Source of the DNA: Azolla caroliniana
Lineage: Eukaryota > Polypodiophyta
Assembly (NCBI GenBank): GCA_043228905.1
Contig: JBHGNT010000004.1
Coordinates: 18,848,001-18,912,000 of the forward strand
Reading direction: 5' to 3'
Length of the DNA: 64,000 nt
The translations under genes and the position numbers were made by a program. The notes below the pieces were generated by a model. It was given only the letters and a program-made list of their open reading frames with translations. It searched no databases and was not told where the DNA came from. Shown here piece by piece: positions 1 through 12,390 of the stretch; position 1 is the first letter of the stretch; every line of letters starts with the position of its first letter.

Positions 1-828
1 GCAAGGCTGAAATACCCCTTGAGTTTCGCATCCAATGCTAGCTGTTTTCTTTGATTTTCTCTATTTCTTGGAGGTGACTCCTCTTCAAGAAGGTTGTCAG
101 ATTGTAGAGGAGATCGTATTAAAGAGGATAATTTCTGCAGTGCCCACATTGAGAGTCCAGCTATTTAATCTTGGAAGTGCACATTATTTGCGTCAAATCT
201 GGTGGCTTGTCACCTAAGCCTAATGACACTATTATTTATTAGAATGCTTTTCCAAACAATAAAACTAGAAATTAGTTGATGGATTTTACACATAAATTTT
301 GATAGGATTCTTTTATATTGTCACCATTAAGATGGAAATTTTCAGAAACATTGAGATGACAAGAAGCCTGATAGATGATTGAGAGTTTAACGAACTTAAT
401 TTAAATAGCTTTTTGCTTCATTGCTGAAAAATACACAGCAACAAAAAATTATTATTGCAAAGTATCAATTGAAGAGAAGCAATAAAATGTGACTTCTGTT
501 GTGTAGTAAACTGCAAATTGACAAAATCAGAAAATAACAATGTCATAGAAGAACTTTGTGTCCCACTTATACCTAATTGTTATATATATCTACATCACAA
601 CCAGCTTTGGCTATTTCTATGACCTATTTCCAGACATTACCTCATTTATAAGTTCTTGACAAGGATGATTCCTGTACGATAGCATATTTCGTATCAACAA
701 TTTTGAACAAGCTAACAAGAAGTTTGAAAGGACTACATATTCTGCTCACAACAAACTAATTTTCTGATGGTATTCTGATAACCAAAATTCCCAATACCTT
801 TATCGTAAAATATTTGCACCCCCAATAA

Positions 829-955
829 TTGCATCCGAGACATGTTAACATCATCTCTTTCTCCTATCTTTCTGCCATTGCATCCGAGACATCTTAACAT
901 CATCTCTTTCTCCTATCTTTCTTCCTTTGCATCCAAGACATGTTAACATGATCTC
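829..955. repeat. 49-bp tandem repeat, about 2.6 copies
   Basis: The phrase TTGCATCCGAGACATGTTAA recurs at about 829, 878 and 927 with a few substitutions. Between copies runs a conserved C/T-rich stretch. The unit is 49 bp and the third copy is incomplete. Confidence 0.85.
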
Positions 956-1382
956 AACTCCTCCTCTCCCAACTTCACCATCATCACCTAATCATCATCC
1001 ATCATCTTCTTTTCTTTCTTCCATTTTTGTCCTTGGTCTTGTTTTACCTTTCTGTCTCTGTTTCCATGACATGTCCACATGTCCCCCTATCTCTCTGCAG
1101 CTCAGTCATCATAATTGGCATTTTATCCTTACTCATTTCTTTCCCCTTTTTCATTTTCTTTCTCTCTTTGACTCTATCATCATCTTCTTCTTCTTGTTTT
1201 CATGTATCCTTTTGCCTTCTACCACCATCATCTTCTTCTTTTTCTTCTTCTTCTTATGTATCTTTCCGTTTCCAATATGTCTTTGCGTGTTTTCCTTCAC
1301 AATATCATGATGACCATCATCATTTTATTCTTCTTCTTTGGATATACATTTCTGTCTTTCCCTCCATGTGGCAGAAATAGCA

Positions 1383-1385
<3 letters not shown>

Positions 1386-1437
<52 letters not shown>
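1386..1437. repeat. (TG)n microsatellite
   Basis: About 25 uninterrupted TG dinucleotides. It accounts for the poly-Cys-Val and Thr-His open frames on the two strands. Confidence 0.98.
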
Positions 1438-1438
<1 letters not shown>

Positions 1439-1989
1439 ACATGCGCAGAAAACAGAGCATCGGATGCATCAATGAATTCTTACTCAAAGAGTTGAAACGC
1501 GAACAGAGTACGCTGCTGCTTGGCGATGGCAAAAATCTGTGCCTCTCTCATCCTCTGTTTCAATCCCAGTTGATTGTGTTCGCGCTATAACCCTGCATCC
1601 AATCAACTCACTAATCGACTTGTGACACACTAATCGCACATGGATCAATGTTAATCACAAAATTATTAGCGCTAATCTAAAAGGAATTACTGCTAATTCT
1701 CTCTAACATGGAAGAGGGGAGAGGGAGCACGAATTCTATCAACACTAAGGGCTTTCTAGGAATTTTAAGAAAATGTTGGGTATTTTGCTAGATTCCCATT
1801 TTTCCATATGAATGAACACTTGATAGAGTTTACATTGGAGGTAAGCCATAACACATATTATTCAGATGAATGAAGTGTTGCAAGTCTTCTTACGTTAGGA
1901 GACTATCTTTGAAGTTGAACACATTCAATTGGCTGTGGAATTTTGGGCCATTACATGGGTTAGAGAGTTATTGGTGTATTTCTTATGTT

Positions 1990-3080
1990 GGAAGGCTTTG
2001 TTGTGTTGCTTCTCGATTCAAAAACATGGACCACGACATTGATTCTAAGTTTATCCAACTTCAAGAGGGTGGTTTTACAAAATGTCTCATCCCCTTCTTT
2101 ACGTTTTAATTTTGAGTGGGCAAGAGATGTCAATGGCCTTGCTTTGTGAATTCAATGAGGATGAGTTGTCTAAGCTAAAGACAAATCTGAGTCAAACTTT
2201 TGACATGAAAAATTTGGGAAATGCAAAACACATCCTCAACATGTGTATTACTCATGATAGGATTAATGGTTGTATTTATTTGCCTCAATCTAAGTATGTG
2301 TGCAAAATTCTCAAGAAGTTTAATATAAAGAATGCAAAACCTTTGAGCAGACCATTGTCTATGCATGTAAATTTGAGCAAAAATGAAATTCCTAAATCTT
2401 ATGATGAAAAGGAGTACATGAGCAAAATTCCTTACCAATTGGTTGTCGGTAATCTCATGTATGCTATGATAGCAACTAGGCCAAACATAGCATTGCAATG
2501 GGAGCTATGAACATATGTTTGTCAAACCCTAGTAAGAAACTTGGGGAGGCAATTAAAATGATACTAAGATATTTGAGTAGTCCTAGGAATAAGTGTCTAT
2601 GTTTGGGTGGTAGAAATGTATCTGTTATTGGATATACAAACTCTGATTATGTTGGTTGTTTTGACAGTAGAAAGTCTACTTCAAGGTACATTTTTCAATT
2701 TATAGGAGGTGCCATATCTTGGAGATCACATCTCCAAGAGTGTATTGCTCTATCTACTCAACAAAGTATGTTACATCTAGTGAGGCATGTAAGGAAGTTG
2801 TCTGGATTTCCAAACTAGCTTTTGACATCCAGGATACCTCAACTTGTACCCTACCCTTATTGCTTTGTGACAATTAGGGTGTCATGGCATTGGCTAAAAA
2901 CTCGGTATCTCATGCAAAGACCAAGAGCATTAGAGTGTGACACCATTTCATCCAGGAATACATAGTAGCTATCGACATCATTCTTGAGAAGGTTCTTTCT
3001 CGAGAAAATGTCGTTGATGCATTGACCAAAGCGCTCTACCGCATGATGTGCTACAACATTGTTGTCAATTGATGGGAATT
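1990..3080 (+). pseudogene. Ty1/copia pol remnant (RT end to RNase H)
   Basis: Several frames on this strand resemble the last part of a copia polyprotein. Near 2190-2500 I read the C-terminal RT stretch, including DMKNLGNAKHILNM (usual form D-LG-YFLG) and Y-VGNLMYAMIATRPNIA. The RNase H region at 2600-2760 reads GYTNSDYVGCFDSRKSTSRY and ISWRSHLQECIALST. The C-terminal end near 2890-3060 contains AKTKSI and ENVVDALTKAL. Frames change at about 2080 and 2490 and several stops intervene. The catalytic YVDD region, integrase and gag are not recognisable. The purine run TGGGAGATCG near 3207 could be the old polypurine tract. It is a dead, truncated copy unrelated in detail to the younger copia elements below. 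Confidence 0.85.
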
Positions 3081-5339
3081 AATTAGCTCTTTCGGTTACA
3101 CAATTTGTCTTATGTATATTGTGTAACATAGTTCATCAAGTAGGTGGTTCAAGTCTTATAGTAACAATCTTCCCCTCGGTTTTGCGGATTCTTTTGGTCT
3201 TGAATGGGAGATCGATATAATGTGAAAGGACAAAAATGTGATTCCCTCTAATTGTAGGATGTGTAACATTATGTCAAACCTCCCTCTCCTCCCCCGCGCT
3301 GGAACGATCCTCCATTCCACCTAAAAGGTATTCTCCAAGGCCTCGCCCCACCCTTACCTCACCTCCAAGGCTTCATTGATTCTAATTATGTTGCTTTGTG
3401 CTGATAATAAAAAAACTCACTTTCAACTATATTTTCCAATCAATACTCATGAGGAGCTATAAACTAGAGATCCAAACTCCAAAAATGCACTAAGGATAAT
3501 ATAGTATGTAGATGATCTCACTAAGAGCTTGCCACCCAACCACTTCTTCTTTCTTCTTCTTTTTCTGACAAGATATGGCCTTCAACCTTCAACGGCACAA
3601 CCAGACCTAGATGGCTCTTAAGTGACCTCCCATTTTCGAATTTCATACCCAACTTACTCTATTTGGGCATCTTCTCCTCTCTATATATATGTATTTGGAA
3701 TGTTGTTGTACATCTGTGTTCTACTATATGTACTACCCCATTACAAGACGAGTTAGAAGCGTAATGTGCCTTACACACACTTTTGTCCCCTTTCACACTT
3801 GTGCATTGTCCCTCTCATTACCTATATGAAGAGGAAAGGTGACCCGTCACCTATGAGTGTATTTACTACCTTACATTTTGTGTGTGATCTCACTCTATCT
3901 CGCTTCCACACTTGCACTTTCCTCCCGCGCCTAGAATTCCACAACTTTGCCCCATATGCTCTCTCACCTTACTCTCTCCGCCTGATCCCCTAAGTCCAAG
4001 AAGTTTGGAAAAAATACTTCCAAAAACAAGAGATGAACTTGTGACCTAGAACCGAGATGATGTCATTTGCGAGGTTGTGCAATCGAACCACATTTGCAAA
4101 GATAAGATCTATCATTTCCTTTCCGAAAATGGCCTTATTGCAAAGAACAAAAATGCGCCATCTTTGTGAATTTAGAGTTTACATTATAGTGAAATGGCCT
4201 TGTTGCAAAGAACAAAATGCGCCATCTTTGTGAATTTAGAGTTGACATTATAGTCTATATCATGGGACTTGGGTCCAAGGATCAATAATTGTGTGACATG
4301 AGTCATGACCTTCTTAAGTCTCAACTAGAATTTCCTTTTTGAGGTCAATGGCAATTCATAAAGTTAATTGCATGGTCGCTTGGGGGCCAACACTTGGGAA
4401 TAAGAAAGAATAGAGGCAATACGCCATCATCCCTTCAAACGCCTCATATAGTATTTGTCACATTTGTTAAGGTAAGGGATAAAAAAAAGGGGCTTCCTTT
4501 TCGAATTGTCAAGAATAGGATATGAAAGAAAAGAGAAGATAAAAAGGAATTTGTGCTATAACAAGAGACAAGAATATAATAGTGTCTCGAAGAGGAGAGT
4601 TGAATCAAAATGATTTGATAATGAAAATAGCTTTCATATATATACAAATGTTGGACTTGTGCATGGTTGCCACCTAGTTATCATGCATGCTTGCCACTTA
4701 GCTACTATGTATAGTTTATCGTGCAACATATTATGATATTGTTCGTATCATGGAAAGTTACATCAATCCATGTGTATACAACTAAATATAAAATGCTATA
4801 ATATGTTTATGTGAACTGGCTAACATTGAAAGCTCTCAATCATGGATCCAATGTGTTACAATGCTATGCTATTTTGTATGTATGTTCATGATAGTGAATA
4901 CCCTCAATTAGGTGGATGCTTTTGTTTAAATTCAAAGCAAGATTAACTATTCTAATAGACCATACATTCATACAAGTATTGTGCAAATAGAATACACAGT
5001 CTAGAGTTCTGAGCATCACACAAGCACATGTCTCAGAGTAGCTCATTACCTTTTGGATGGAATCACCAAGACCCGGGCATTCTTTGTAACAATACCATTG
5101 CCATGGGACGATACCCAAGGAACTCAAGAAAATTGAAGGAATCAAGATTTCCAAATTTAGGCTATGATTTGCACAAGACCCAACTAGCCTTCATATTTGG
5201 TTACATCTCTTCCATGATGTACACCTTTTCCATGATGTACACTCTATAAACCAACCACCACCTTTTGTACAAACACGAGTTGTCACTCTATCTTCGATAG
5301 AATGGGCAATGAAAAGACAAGGCCAGATTTTCAAAATAG
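3081..5339. other. Intergenic, probably decayed repeat DNA
   Basis: No coding region is convincing. The left end may include the decayed 3' LTR of the copia remnant, after the polypurine-like run near 3207, but I could not place its edges. A 65-bp tandem duplication lies within. Confidence 0.4.
4126..4254. repeat. 65-bp tandem duplication
   Basis: Two adjacent near-identical copies starting at about 4126 and 4191 share TTGCAAAGAACAAAA, GCGCCATCTTTGTGAATTTA and ACATTATAG. They differ at only a few positions. Confidence 0.9.
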
Positions 5340-5349
5340 CCGAGGGTTC

Positions 5350-5355
5350 TTTATT
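5350..5355 (-). terminator. Poly(A) signal of the RNA-binding protein gene
   Basis: TTTATT on the plus strand reads AATAAA in the gene's direction, about 565 bp past its stop codon. It is the first canonical signal I see there, but a plant 3' end cannot be fixed by motif alone. Confidence 0.4.
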
Positions 5356-5919
5356 ACATTATAAGAACCCCATATATTACAGAGTTAAAACTGATGGTAG
5401 CAGGAAATCAGAAGCTTTTAGTTAAATATACACATCTGAAACAATAACTTCATCAACAGCTCTGGATACATATATAACACAATCGCATTGAACCAATGAC
5501 TCCATCAAACATTAACTTGAATATGGAAATAAATAAAAGGAGAAAATATATCAGGCAGAAAAATCAATCAATATAAAGAATTCTTTGAACAAAAATGAAG
5601 AATGCTTAGCACTACAAAACTGATGAACAAAGAACCAAAAGCACAACAAAGAAAAGAAAAGCTCTTTCAAGACAACACCTCAGGCGGGGTTCCTTCTTTC
5701 AATTCTAAACTGTAATAAAAGCCACATGTGCGACTTGAGTTGAGGTATGCTGTGTGTGTGTGGTATCAAAGAGAGGTGTGTATGTTGGTATATAAAAATA
5801 TTAATCACAAAAAGAAAAGAAACTTTCAGACAGGTCAACCAATGTTGAGAGAGACATCCATTGTAACAAAGAAGAAGATTGTTGAGTCGGAGAAGAAGGT
5901 AAAAAAAAATTTACATCCA

Positions 5920-8345
5920 TCAAGCGACACGTTCACCAGTAGAGGGATAAGGTCTAAAGCGCGCATCGGGGCCTCGTTGTGTAATTTGTCGTCCGGACAC
6001 ACTATATCCCACGTCAGGAACTGCGCCAGAGCCAGAAGGCGGTGAAGGGGCAGCGGCATGAGGAGATGAAGAAGAATCTCCATATGAAACATAAGCATCG
6101 CCAAAGCCATAGACACCGCCAGGTACATTGGTACCTCCATATCCATAGCTCCCATTGTTGTAACCTACATTAGCATTGCTCGGTGATTGTCCAGGCGTCC
6201 AAGGAGCACTTCCGTAAGCATTATTTAGACTGGCTCCATAAGTAGCTGGGTTGCTGCCATAGGTAGTAGACGATCCACCACTATGTCCAAGCCAAGGGCT
6301 CCTAGCTCCACTAGAAGCCCCACCATAACCTGGTGATGGGGCCATATACCCCACAGCGTATCCCCCAGGTGCTGGGTATCCAGGTCCGCCTCCATATGAA
6401 CCTCCTCCATAACCTCCTCCATTCAAAGCCATGCCATACCCATAGGCCGGAGTACCATAAAGAGGACCATAAGGTGAAAAACCCCCTCTGGCACCACCAT
6501 ATGGGGGACCTCCACCACCATATGCATGTTGTACTGGACTAGACATGCTATAACCACCATAAGCGCTGCCACGTGAACCACCAAAACCGCCGCCACCACT
6601 TCTAGCTCCTCCTGATAACTCCTTCGGCACCGCCCTCTTCACCTCCACTGTCTTCTCATGTAGCTCGTGGAATTTCTTCTGCATGGCATTCTCGACCCCT
6701 TCTTCCGACTCATACGTGATGAATCCAAACCCTCTAGGTCTCTGAGTGGTGTGATCATACATCACTACAACATCCGTAATTGTTCCGAATTGCCCAAAAT
6801 AGCTGCGGAAATCCTCTTCTGTCACAGAGGAAGGCAACCCACCCACAAATATCTTCTTTGTTCGGCCAGCACCACTTCCATAGAGTGGACTATTCGCACC
6901 AACGTTGGTCCTATATGTGTTTTGATGGTCTTCCTTTCTGACCGCTTTCTTCACCTCCACCTATATATAATATTGCATAAAAACCAATCTATAACAATTA
7001 ATAGTAAGGAAAGTCGATTTCAATATACAAACAGCTTTCCTTTTATACAAATTAAATGTTTGCTTCTTCAAAAACAATTTCCTTTTCTACTCTTAACTCC
7101 CCTTCCCATTTAACAGCAATTTCTCTATACCATAACTCTTCCTTCTTCTTCAGAGAAAATATCCTTTTATGTTATAACTCTTTCTTCTTGTACCACGCAG
7201 TTAGAAGTATCAAACATCCTTTTCAAAACAATTTCCTTCACTTAGTCGTAACTTTTTTTCGTTCTTCTTCGAACCAATTTCTACCATCATATTTTTATTT
7301 CTCTTCAGGAAAAAAAACTCTGATACATTATAACCTATTTAATTTCCTTCAAAAAATATCTTCCTACTTTTTCATAATCTTTTCCTATACACAACTATTC
7401 ACTACACTACCAGAACTATTACTTTTTTGCCAACGCAGTTTTGAATCTTATACAATAAATCTATTTGACTTCAAATCAAATTTTTTTCCTCATGTAGTGA
7501 CACTCTTTCATCTTTGAAATAATTTCTTATTCAAAACTATAACTCATCTTGACACAATCACTTGTTATATTTCCTCGACTTTCTCAAAAACCACGCAAAA
7601 GAATTCTTCCATTTTTCTCCAAAACAAAAATCCTATTCTTTATCGGAATACAATTACAAGAACTCTTTCATCTTCCTTCTCCAACAACAATTACCATCCC
7701 ACTTGAATCTTCTTTCTCCAATGATAATCATCAAAAAAAATCATCTTCTTTTGGAAAATCAAATTCTCATATTTTCTTCTTTCAAAACAAACACCATAAC
7801 TCTCTCCTCTTCTCCAACAAACCTTCTCCGACACCATTCAACATAGCACTTTCTTCTGCTTCTTCCAAACAAAACAATGGAACTCGTCAATCTTCTTTAA
7901 ACCAATCGTTTTTGTTTCATGCCCATAGCCCTTCTTTCCTGTAGAAGACCTAAAATAACAGAGCAGAAAATAGAGCAAAAAAAGAGCACAGAACTCTTTT
8001 TTTACTTCTTCTTCTTCTTCTTCAAAGGACTAATTTTCTCCTTTTGTTATCTGTCTCTCGACGTAGAACGCTAGCCCTTAAAATAGAACGGAGAAAACGA
8101 AGAAGAAAAAGACGGCTTCTTACCAGGCGACCATCAATGGTGTGTTTCTCCATTAGAACTCTCTCCACGAGAGAAGGATCAGAGAATTCGACGAATCCAA
8201 ACCCTCTCGCCCTTCCTGTCGCCCTGTCTTTCATTATAACTGCTTCCACGACATCGCCAAAAGCTCCGAAGTATTCCTTCAGCCTCACTTCGCTGGTCTC
8301 CCATGGAATCCCTCCTACAAATACCTTGCTCTGGTCTGGATTCAT
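5920..8345 (-). CDS. Two-RRM RNA-binding protein (Musashi/hnRNP A/B-like), complete
   Basis: A nuclear RNA-binding protein of the plant hnRNP/Musashi-like group, expected to bind mRNA in processing or transport. Two coding exons: 8345-8124 (starts MNPDQSK) and 6960-5920. The donor is GTAAGAAG and the acceptor TATATAG, with a phase-0 intron of 1163 bp; the total is 420 aa. RRM1 (about residues 6-80, spanning the junction) has RNP2 KVFVGG and RNP1 RGFGFVEF. RRM2 (about 109-185) has KIFVGG and RGFGFITY. The remainder is a low-complexity Gly/Tyr/Ser tail rich in YGG and GGG. It ends in RFRPYPS, which fits a PY-type nuclear localisation signal (inference). The second exon opens with GTG (Val), not a start codon, so the upstream exon is required. 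Length and layout match complete plant family members. Arabidopsis RNP1-like proteins are the relatives I recall. Confidence 0.92.
6961..8123 (-). other. Intron of the RNA-binding protein gene, purine-rich in the sense strand
   Basis: This 1.16-kb intron has no coding evidence. Long open frames on the plus strand (about 7056-7517 and 7549-7944) arise because that strand is built of CTT, TTC and TCA runs with few stop triplets. Phrases such as CAATTTCCTT and ATAACTCTT(T/C)CTTCTT recur at irregular intervals, so the intron may have grown from degenerate tandem copies. Confidence 0.6.
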
Positions 8346-8437
8346 AGAAAAAGAAGAAGAAGAATATGGAAGAAGATCAAGGACGAGAGAGGGAGAGAGA
8401 AAAAGAGAAACAGAGACAACCAAAACACAACAGAGAC

Positions 8438-9030
8438 GGAGGAAACTCTAACTTCCAATAATTATTCAAAACCCTAGAAACGAAGATAAAACAGAGAATC
8501 TGCAAAGAAAACCTCAATCCTTCAATAACTTTCTAAAACTCTAAGAAAAAAAACGGAGATGCAAAGAAACCCCTAACTTTTATAGTCTTCCAGAAGTATA
8601 GGAGACAGATAGATTGACAGAGAGGGAGAGGGAGAGGGAAGGAGAGACGAACAGAGACAGAGAAAACACTAAAATTTCCCGGACTCTACGAGCAAACATG
8701 CAGAGAAAGAAAAAGGCTAAAGACGAAGGCGGGGGGGGAGAAACCCTAACTGTCCGATAAGCTTCTAAAACCCTAGGAATATTAGAGATGGGAGAGGTGA
8801 GAACCCTAAATTCTTCCACATAAGCTTCTAGAAAAAAGAAAAAAAAAAGCAAAAAAGAAGGAATTAAACAAGAAAGGAGACAGACAGGGGGGAGGGGATG
8901 GAGAAGCCTAATTCCTGGAAAAAGAAGACCTAAACCCCTTAGAAAGAAAAGAAAAAAAGACTGAGGATGGAGGGAAGCAGGGAGAGATGAGGAACCCTAA
9001 TTCTGCAGAGACGTTTTTCTTAAACCCTAG
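8438..9030 (-). promoter_or_regulatory. Leader/promoter with reiterated AACCCTAA (telo-box-like) motifs
   Basis: Upstream of the RNA-binding protein start, motifs of the form AACCCTAA or AAACCCTAG occur near 8468, 8567, 8741, 8767, 8801 and 8991-9030. Weaker versions lie at about 8438, 8505, 8906 and 8930. Several pairs share one layout: AACCCTAA, a TTCT-type spacer, then CTTCTAAAACCCTAG and a GA-rich stretch. This looks like about seven degenerate copies of one module. Telo-boxes (AAACCCTAA) are known promoter elements of plant genes for RNA and translation functions, so regulation of this gene is plausible. Confidence 0.55.
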
Positions 9031-9060
9031 AAAAAGCCGAAAGCAAAGGGGGGATAGAAG

Positions 9061-11467
9061 AAGGGCCGTTGAATTACGCTCTTCTCTAATTATTATTAAT
9101 TATTTTTATTTCTATTTTTATTAATTATTTTTATTACATTTTAATCTTTTAATCTGTTCTTCATACTGTTTTCGTTAATTACATTTATAGCTCCCCTTCT
9201 TTGCTGTTTTTTATTTTTTTTTGTAATTTCTCTCGCCTTTTTCCTTTTCTTATCGACCTTCTCTTCTTCTTTTTTTAACTTTTCTTTATGTATTTTACCC
9301 ATATTTTAGTTTTGTGTTTTTATTTTTCTTATTATTTTTTTCATTTTCTTTTTTATTTTCTTTTTTTCCATTTTATTTTCATTATTCCTTTTTTTCTTAG
9401 TTTCCTTTTTCCCTTTTATTCATTCTTCTATTTCCCATTAATTTCTATTTTTTCATTTTCATTATATTTTTTGTTTTTTTGCTCCCATTTATTTTATTTT
9501 TAATATGGTTTACACTCTTTTTTGTTTTTGTTTTTTTTTTTAGATTTACTCGTTTTTTGTTATTATTCTAAATTTGTATCCTTTATTATTTTCATGTCTA
9601 TTTCTATTCCGATGTCTATTGCTTTATGCACAGAAGAACTAGGCTTTTTTGTCCAATGCTAAAATCTACGTTTATCACCATCCCATTCAATTGTGTCGCG
9701 TGTTTAGAAGTCTCGGATCATGGGCACTCGAGGTCCCTCCATAACAGAACGAGGACATGGACACTTGGTCCAGAGGTGGAACTCTTCCCCCCCTGTCACA
9801 CCTCTCACATCCATAGTGCTCGTTCCTTGTTTCGAATCATTTATTCTACTCCTTACGTTCTCTTTGGGTCGGCATGCTTTGTGCCATTGTCTAAAACTTG
9901 TGGTGCTTCCTTACTTCTTCTCCTTTCTCATTTTCGGCGTCTTTCTTAAATTGTTTCATCCATCCGTCTTCTTGCATGAGTTCATTTGTAAAGGGGGGGC
10001 TTCAATTAGGGATGTTGCCACATAGTGATTGAGCAAAATTCGAGTTCTCATTTGTTCAATAGTCAGAGCCACACCTTGCCCAAATTGTTCTTATGTATAC
10101 AATTGGGGGGTATTGTCTTTGTCATCCTATCTTGTGCCCTACCCATACAGGTACTAGCCATGCAACGAATATAACAATATATCACAAAACTCAAAGCATG
10201 TGCCCAACCACAATTACCAAAACAAGCTTGAAATATAGGGAGCAACGTATAAAAACTAATAAGAGAAAAAACCTCTCATTTGCTTTGGCACTTGACATTA
10301 TGAAATGGTTTAAAAGATAGGGAACATATGATAAGTTAGAGCTCTTGTGTGATGTTATAAAGTCGTGATCGTCAAGGATAGATCACTAGAGGCACTAATG
10401 ATGAAGTGACAAGATGCTAAAACCTCAAATTTGGAATATTACAACTTAAGTGTGAGTTCCCGGTGTTGTCCCCAATACAAGGTAAAAATGCTAGAATGTA
10501 TCGAGCACATCCTGCCATCCCCCAAGAGCCTTTGGGTCTTAGAGAAACTTAACACTTCTTTGAACTTATTGACGCAAGTTAGGGATCTAGGTAGCATCAC
10601 TATAAACATTTGGTTAAGTGCATGTCCATTTAAGTGTGCCATTCTATTATTTACATTGTTTCATGACAAAATTATATCAAACCAAATTGAAATATGTTCC
10701 AAACATTAAAAAACAAGTATATTGTCAACAAAAACCAAATTGAAACTATGATAGAGGATTGGGAGATTCCTACTCCTAACTTGACCCTTCTCACCATTGT
10801 TGGGATCAAGGGTCCTTAACGGCCCAAGTTCTACGATGTCATGAAGCATTGGTTTCAATGTATGACTATTGATAGGGGACAACCTCACAATTGCAAAAGC
10901 AATTTTCATAATAGAGTGTGGGATCCTTGAAAATGGGGATCTTGCTATAGAATGAAGAGAATTTCATAACTATTCGAGTGAGGAAAGAAGGCAACATTTG
11001 CAAAGCATCCCTAACTTGGCAAGATTGTCTCTATTGAATGAGGGCATTTGACGGAAATGGGCGAGGTTGTTATCATTGATAACCAACGGTACAATGATGC
11101 ATCGGTGATACAAGAACCAAATGTTTGTCTTGCCATGGGCATCCTAGGCATAGAAGCTCCAAAGGAGAATTCAAACGTATAGAATTTGGTTGTGAGAGTG
11201 GTATGTAGGGGGCCAACAGATTTACCACAACATATAGATTTTCATCTCATATAGCTTCTATGGTGAATGTGATCATGGACATATTGAGAGCACTAGTACT
11301 CGCTACAAAGCAACCTACAAACAAACTGGTTGAACATCCCCCTTGTCGGGTGGAAAGGTTCTGCATTTCCAATGCCATGTGGATGAATGTCCAGACACTT
11401 TGTCAACATGCCATTTGGGAAAAACACTTAATTATGTCAATAAACCCTCTCTTTCTTTTTCTTTATT
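9061..11467. other. Intergenic: T-rich low complexity, then unrecognised DNA
   Basis: About 9090-9560 is extreme T-rich low-complexity sequence made of TTTATTTTT-like runs; the open frames there are artefacts. From 9600 to 11467 I recognise no gene or repeat. Short frames near 9626-10025 lack any domain I know. Confidence 0.5.
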
Positions 11468-11720
11468 GTAATTAACTTACCCTAAAGCTAAGTTGTTAGA
11501 CTACTAGCATTATGTCATGGGCTCGAAACACAATTTCTTCAAAGTTGTTAGACTATTTGTTTTGGGTTCAAAACCCAATTTTCTCACCTCTCTATTACTC
11601 CCTATATCCTTTTCTCACATCTCTATCAGTCCCTATATCTTCTCAAATTTACTAGATGCAATGGTGGAATGTCAAGGTTGAAGCGATGACCTTCTAGTCT
11701 CCAAGGGACAACCTTACCAA
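11468..11720. repeat. tRNA-like SINE-type repeat, copy a (decayed)
   Basis: The left end begins GTAATTAACTTACCCTA and contains GGGTTCAAAACCCAA, a B-box-like sequence. The body has CTCACCTCTCTATTACTCC, repeated in part, and ACTAGATGCAATGGTGGAATG. The right end, GTCTCCAAGGGACAACCTTA, is the reverse complement of a second tRNA-like head. A CT-rich run follows and then a LINE-tail fragment, the same order as in copies b and g. Confidence 0.7.
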
Positions 11721-11739
11721 CTCTCTCGCTCTCTCTCAA

Positions 11740-12390
11740 TAGAGCACACAATATATATCAAAACTCGTGTGTGAAAAATACTACAATAGTAGCATATTTG
11801 AGTTGTGTCATCGCTACATGTGTAGTGGGAAATGCTAAATCGCCAATAGGCAAGATGAAAATTCTATCAAATAGATAATTTAGACGCTCCAATAAACAAA
11901 ATTGCCACATTACTACTCCCATTGACTTCCATAGATATGCTTTAACTCCATGTCTACCATCAAATACAAAAGCATTGTGCATATCCAAATTATGCTATAA
12001 CACTCCATATCTCAAAAATAGGAAAATGATGTACATCTCTAAATTCGGGTTAACCTTCGTGGATTGTGTAAACTACGGTCTACCATTGTCTTGGTGTCAA
12101 ATTGGACATGCAATGAATTTGTGATTGACATCCTCCTATATTAGTACAAGAAATGTGCCCCATCTAAAATGTGCCAATGTTTTAAAGCCATTGCCAAATG
12201 CACAAGTAACAATTTGATGTGCACCCCAATCATCAAATTTTTGTTGTCCATACTTAGTCTCTTCTTCATATTTTCCACGTGGAAAGCCATTTGAATGTCC
12301 ATTCCAGTATTGGTGATTATTGTAGGATCCCTCATTCAAATACTTATATTGATGGCTCCTAATATTAGAAACTAGTTTTGTTGTTTGCAT
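11740..12390 (-). pseudogene. LINE RT tail remnant, copy a
   Basis: Read on the minus strand, this resembles the zinc-binding C-terminus of a plant LINE reverse transcriptase. EDVNHKFIACP near 12105-12135 fits the E-x-H-x5-C-P zinc motif. It is followed by HNAFVFDGRHGVKAYL near 11930-11990, like the usual W-RN-VF segment. Stops interrupt it. The part at 11740-12000 recurs at 15108-15384 and 32135-32428, and a piece near 12135-12210 recurs at about 14805-14880. The family assignment rests on short motifs. Confidence 0.55.

Larger units (their letters stand above)
1..1989. other. Non-genic flank with simple repeats
   Basis: I see no convincing gene here. The short open frames are unsupported, and those near 930-1500 come from strand-skewed C/T-rich DNA and a TG tract. 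The first 800 bases are AT-rich and featureless to me. The 49-bp tandem repeat and the TG microsatellite are listed separately. Confidence 0.5.

Noticed and set aside
829-955. CRISPR array
   Set aside because: The 49-bp units are contiguous with no unique spacers, and the DNA is a plant nuclear genome.
7056-7944. Two long plus-strand open frames (153 and 131 codons) opposite the RNA-binding protein intron
   Set aside because: The strand is built of TTC/CTT/TCA runs with few stop triplets. The translations are Phe/Leu/Ser-rich without domains, and the region is an intron of the supported gene.
9288-9503. Hydrophobic 71-codon frame as a membrane protein
   Set aside because: It is T-rich low-complexity DNA; Phe/Tyr/Leu runs follow from base composition.
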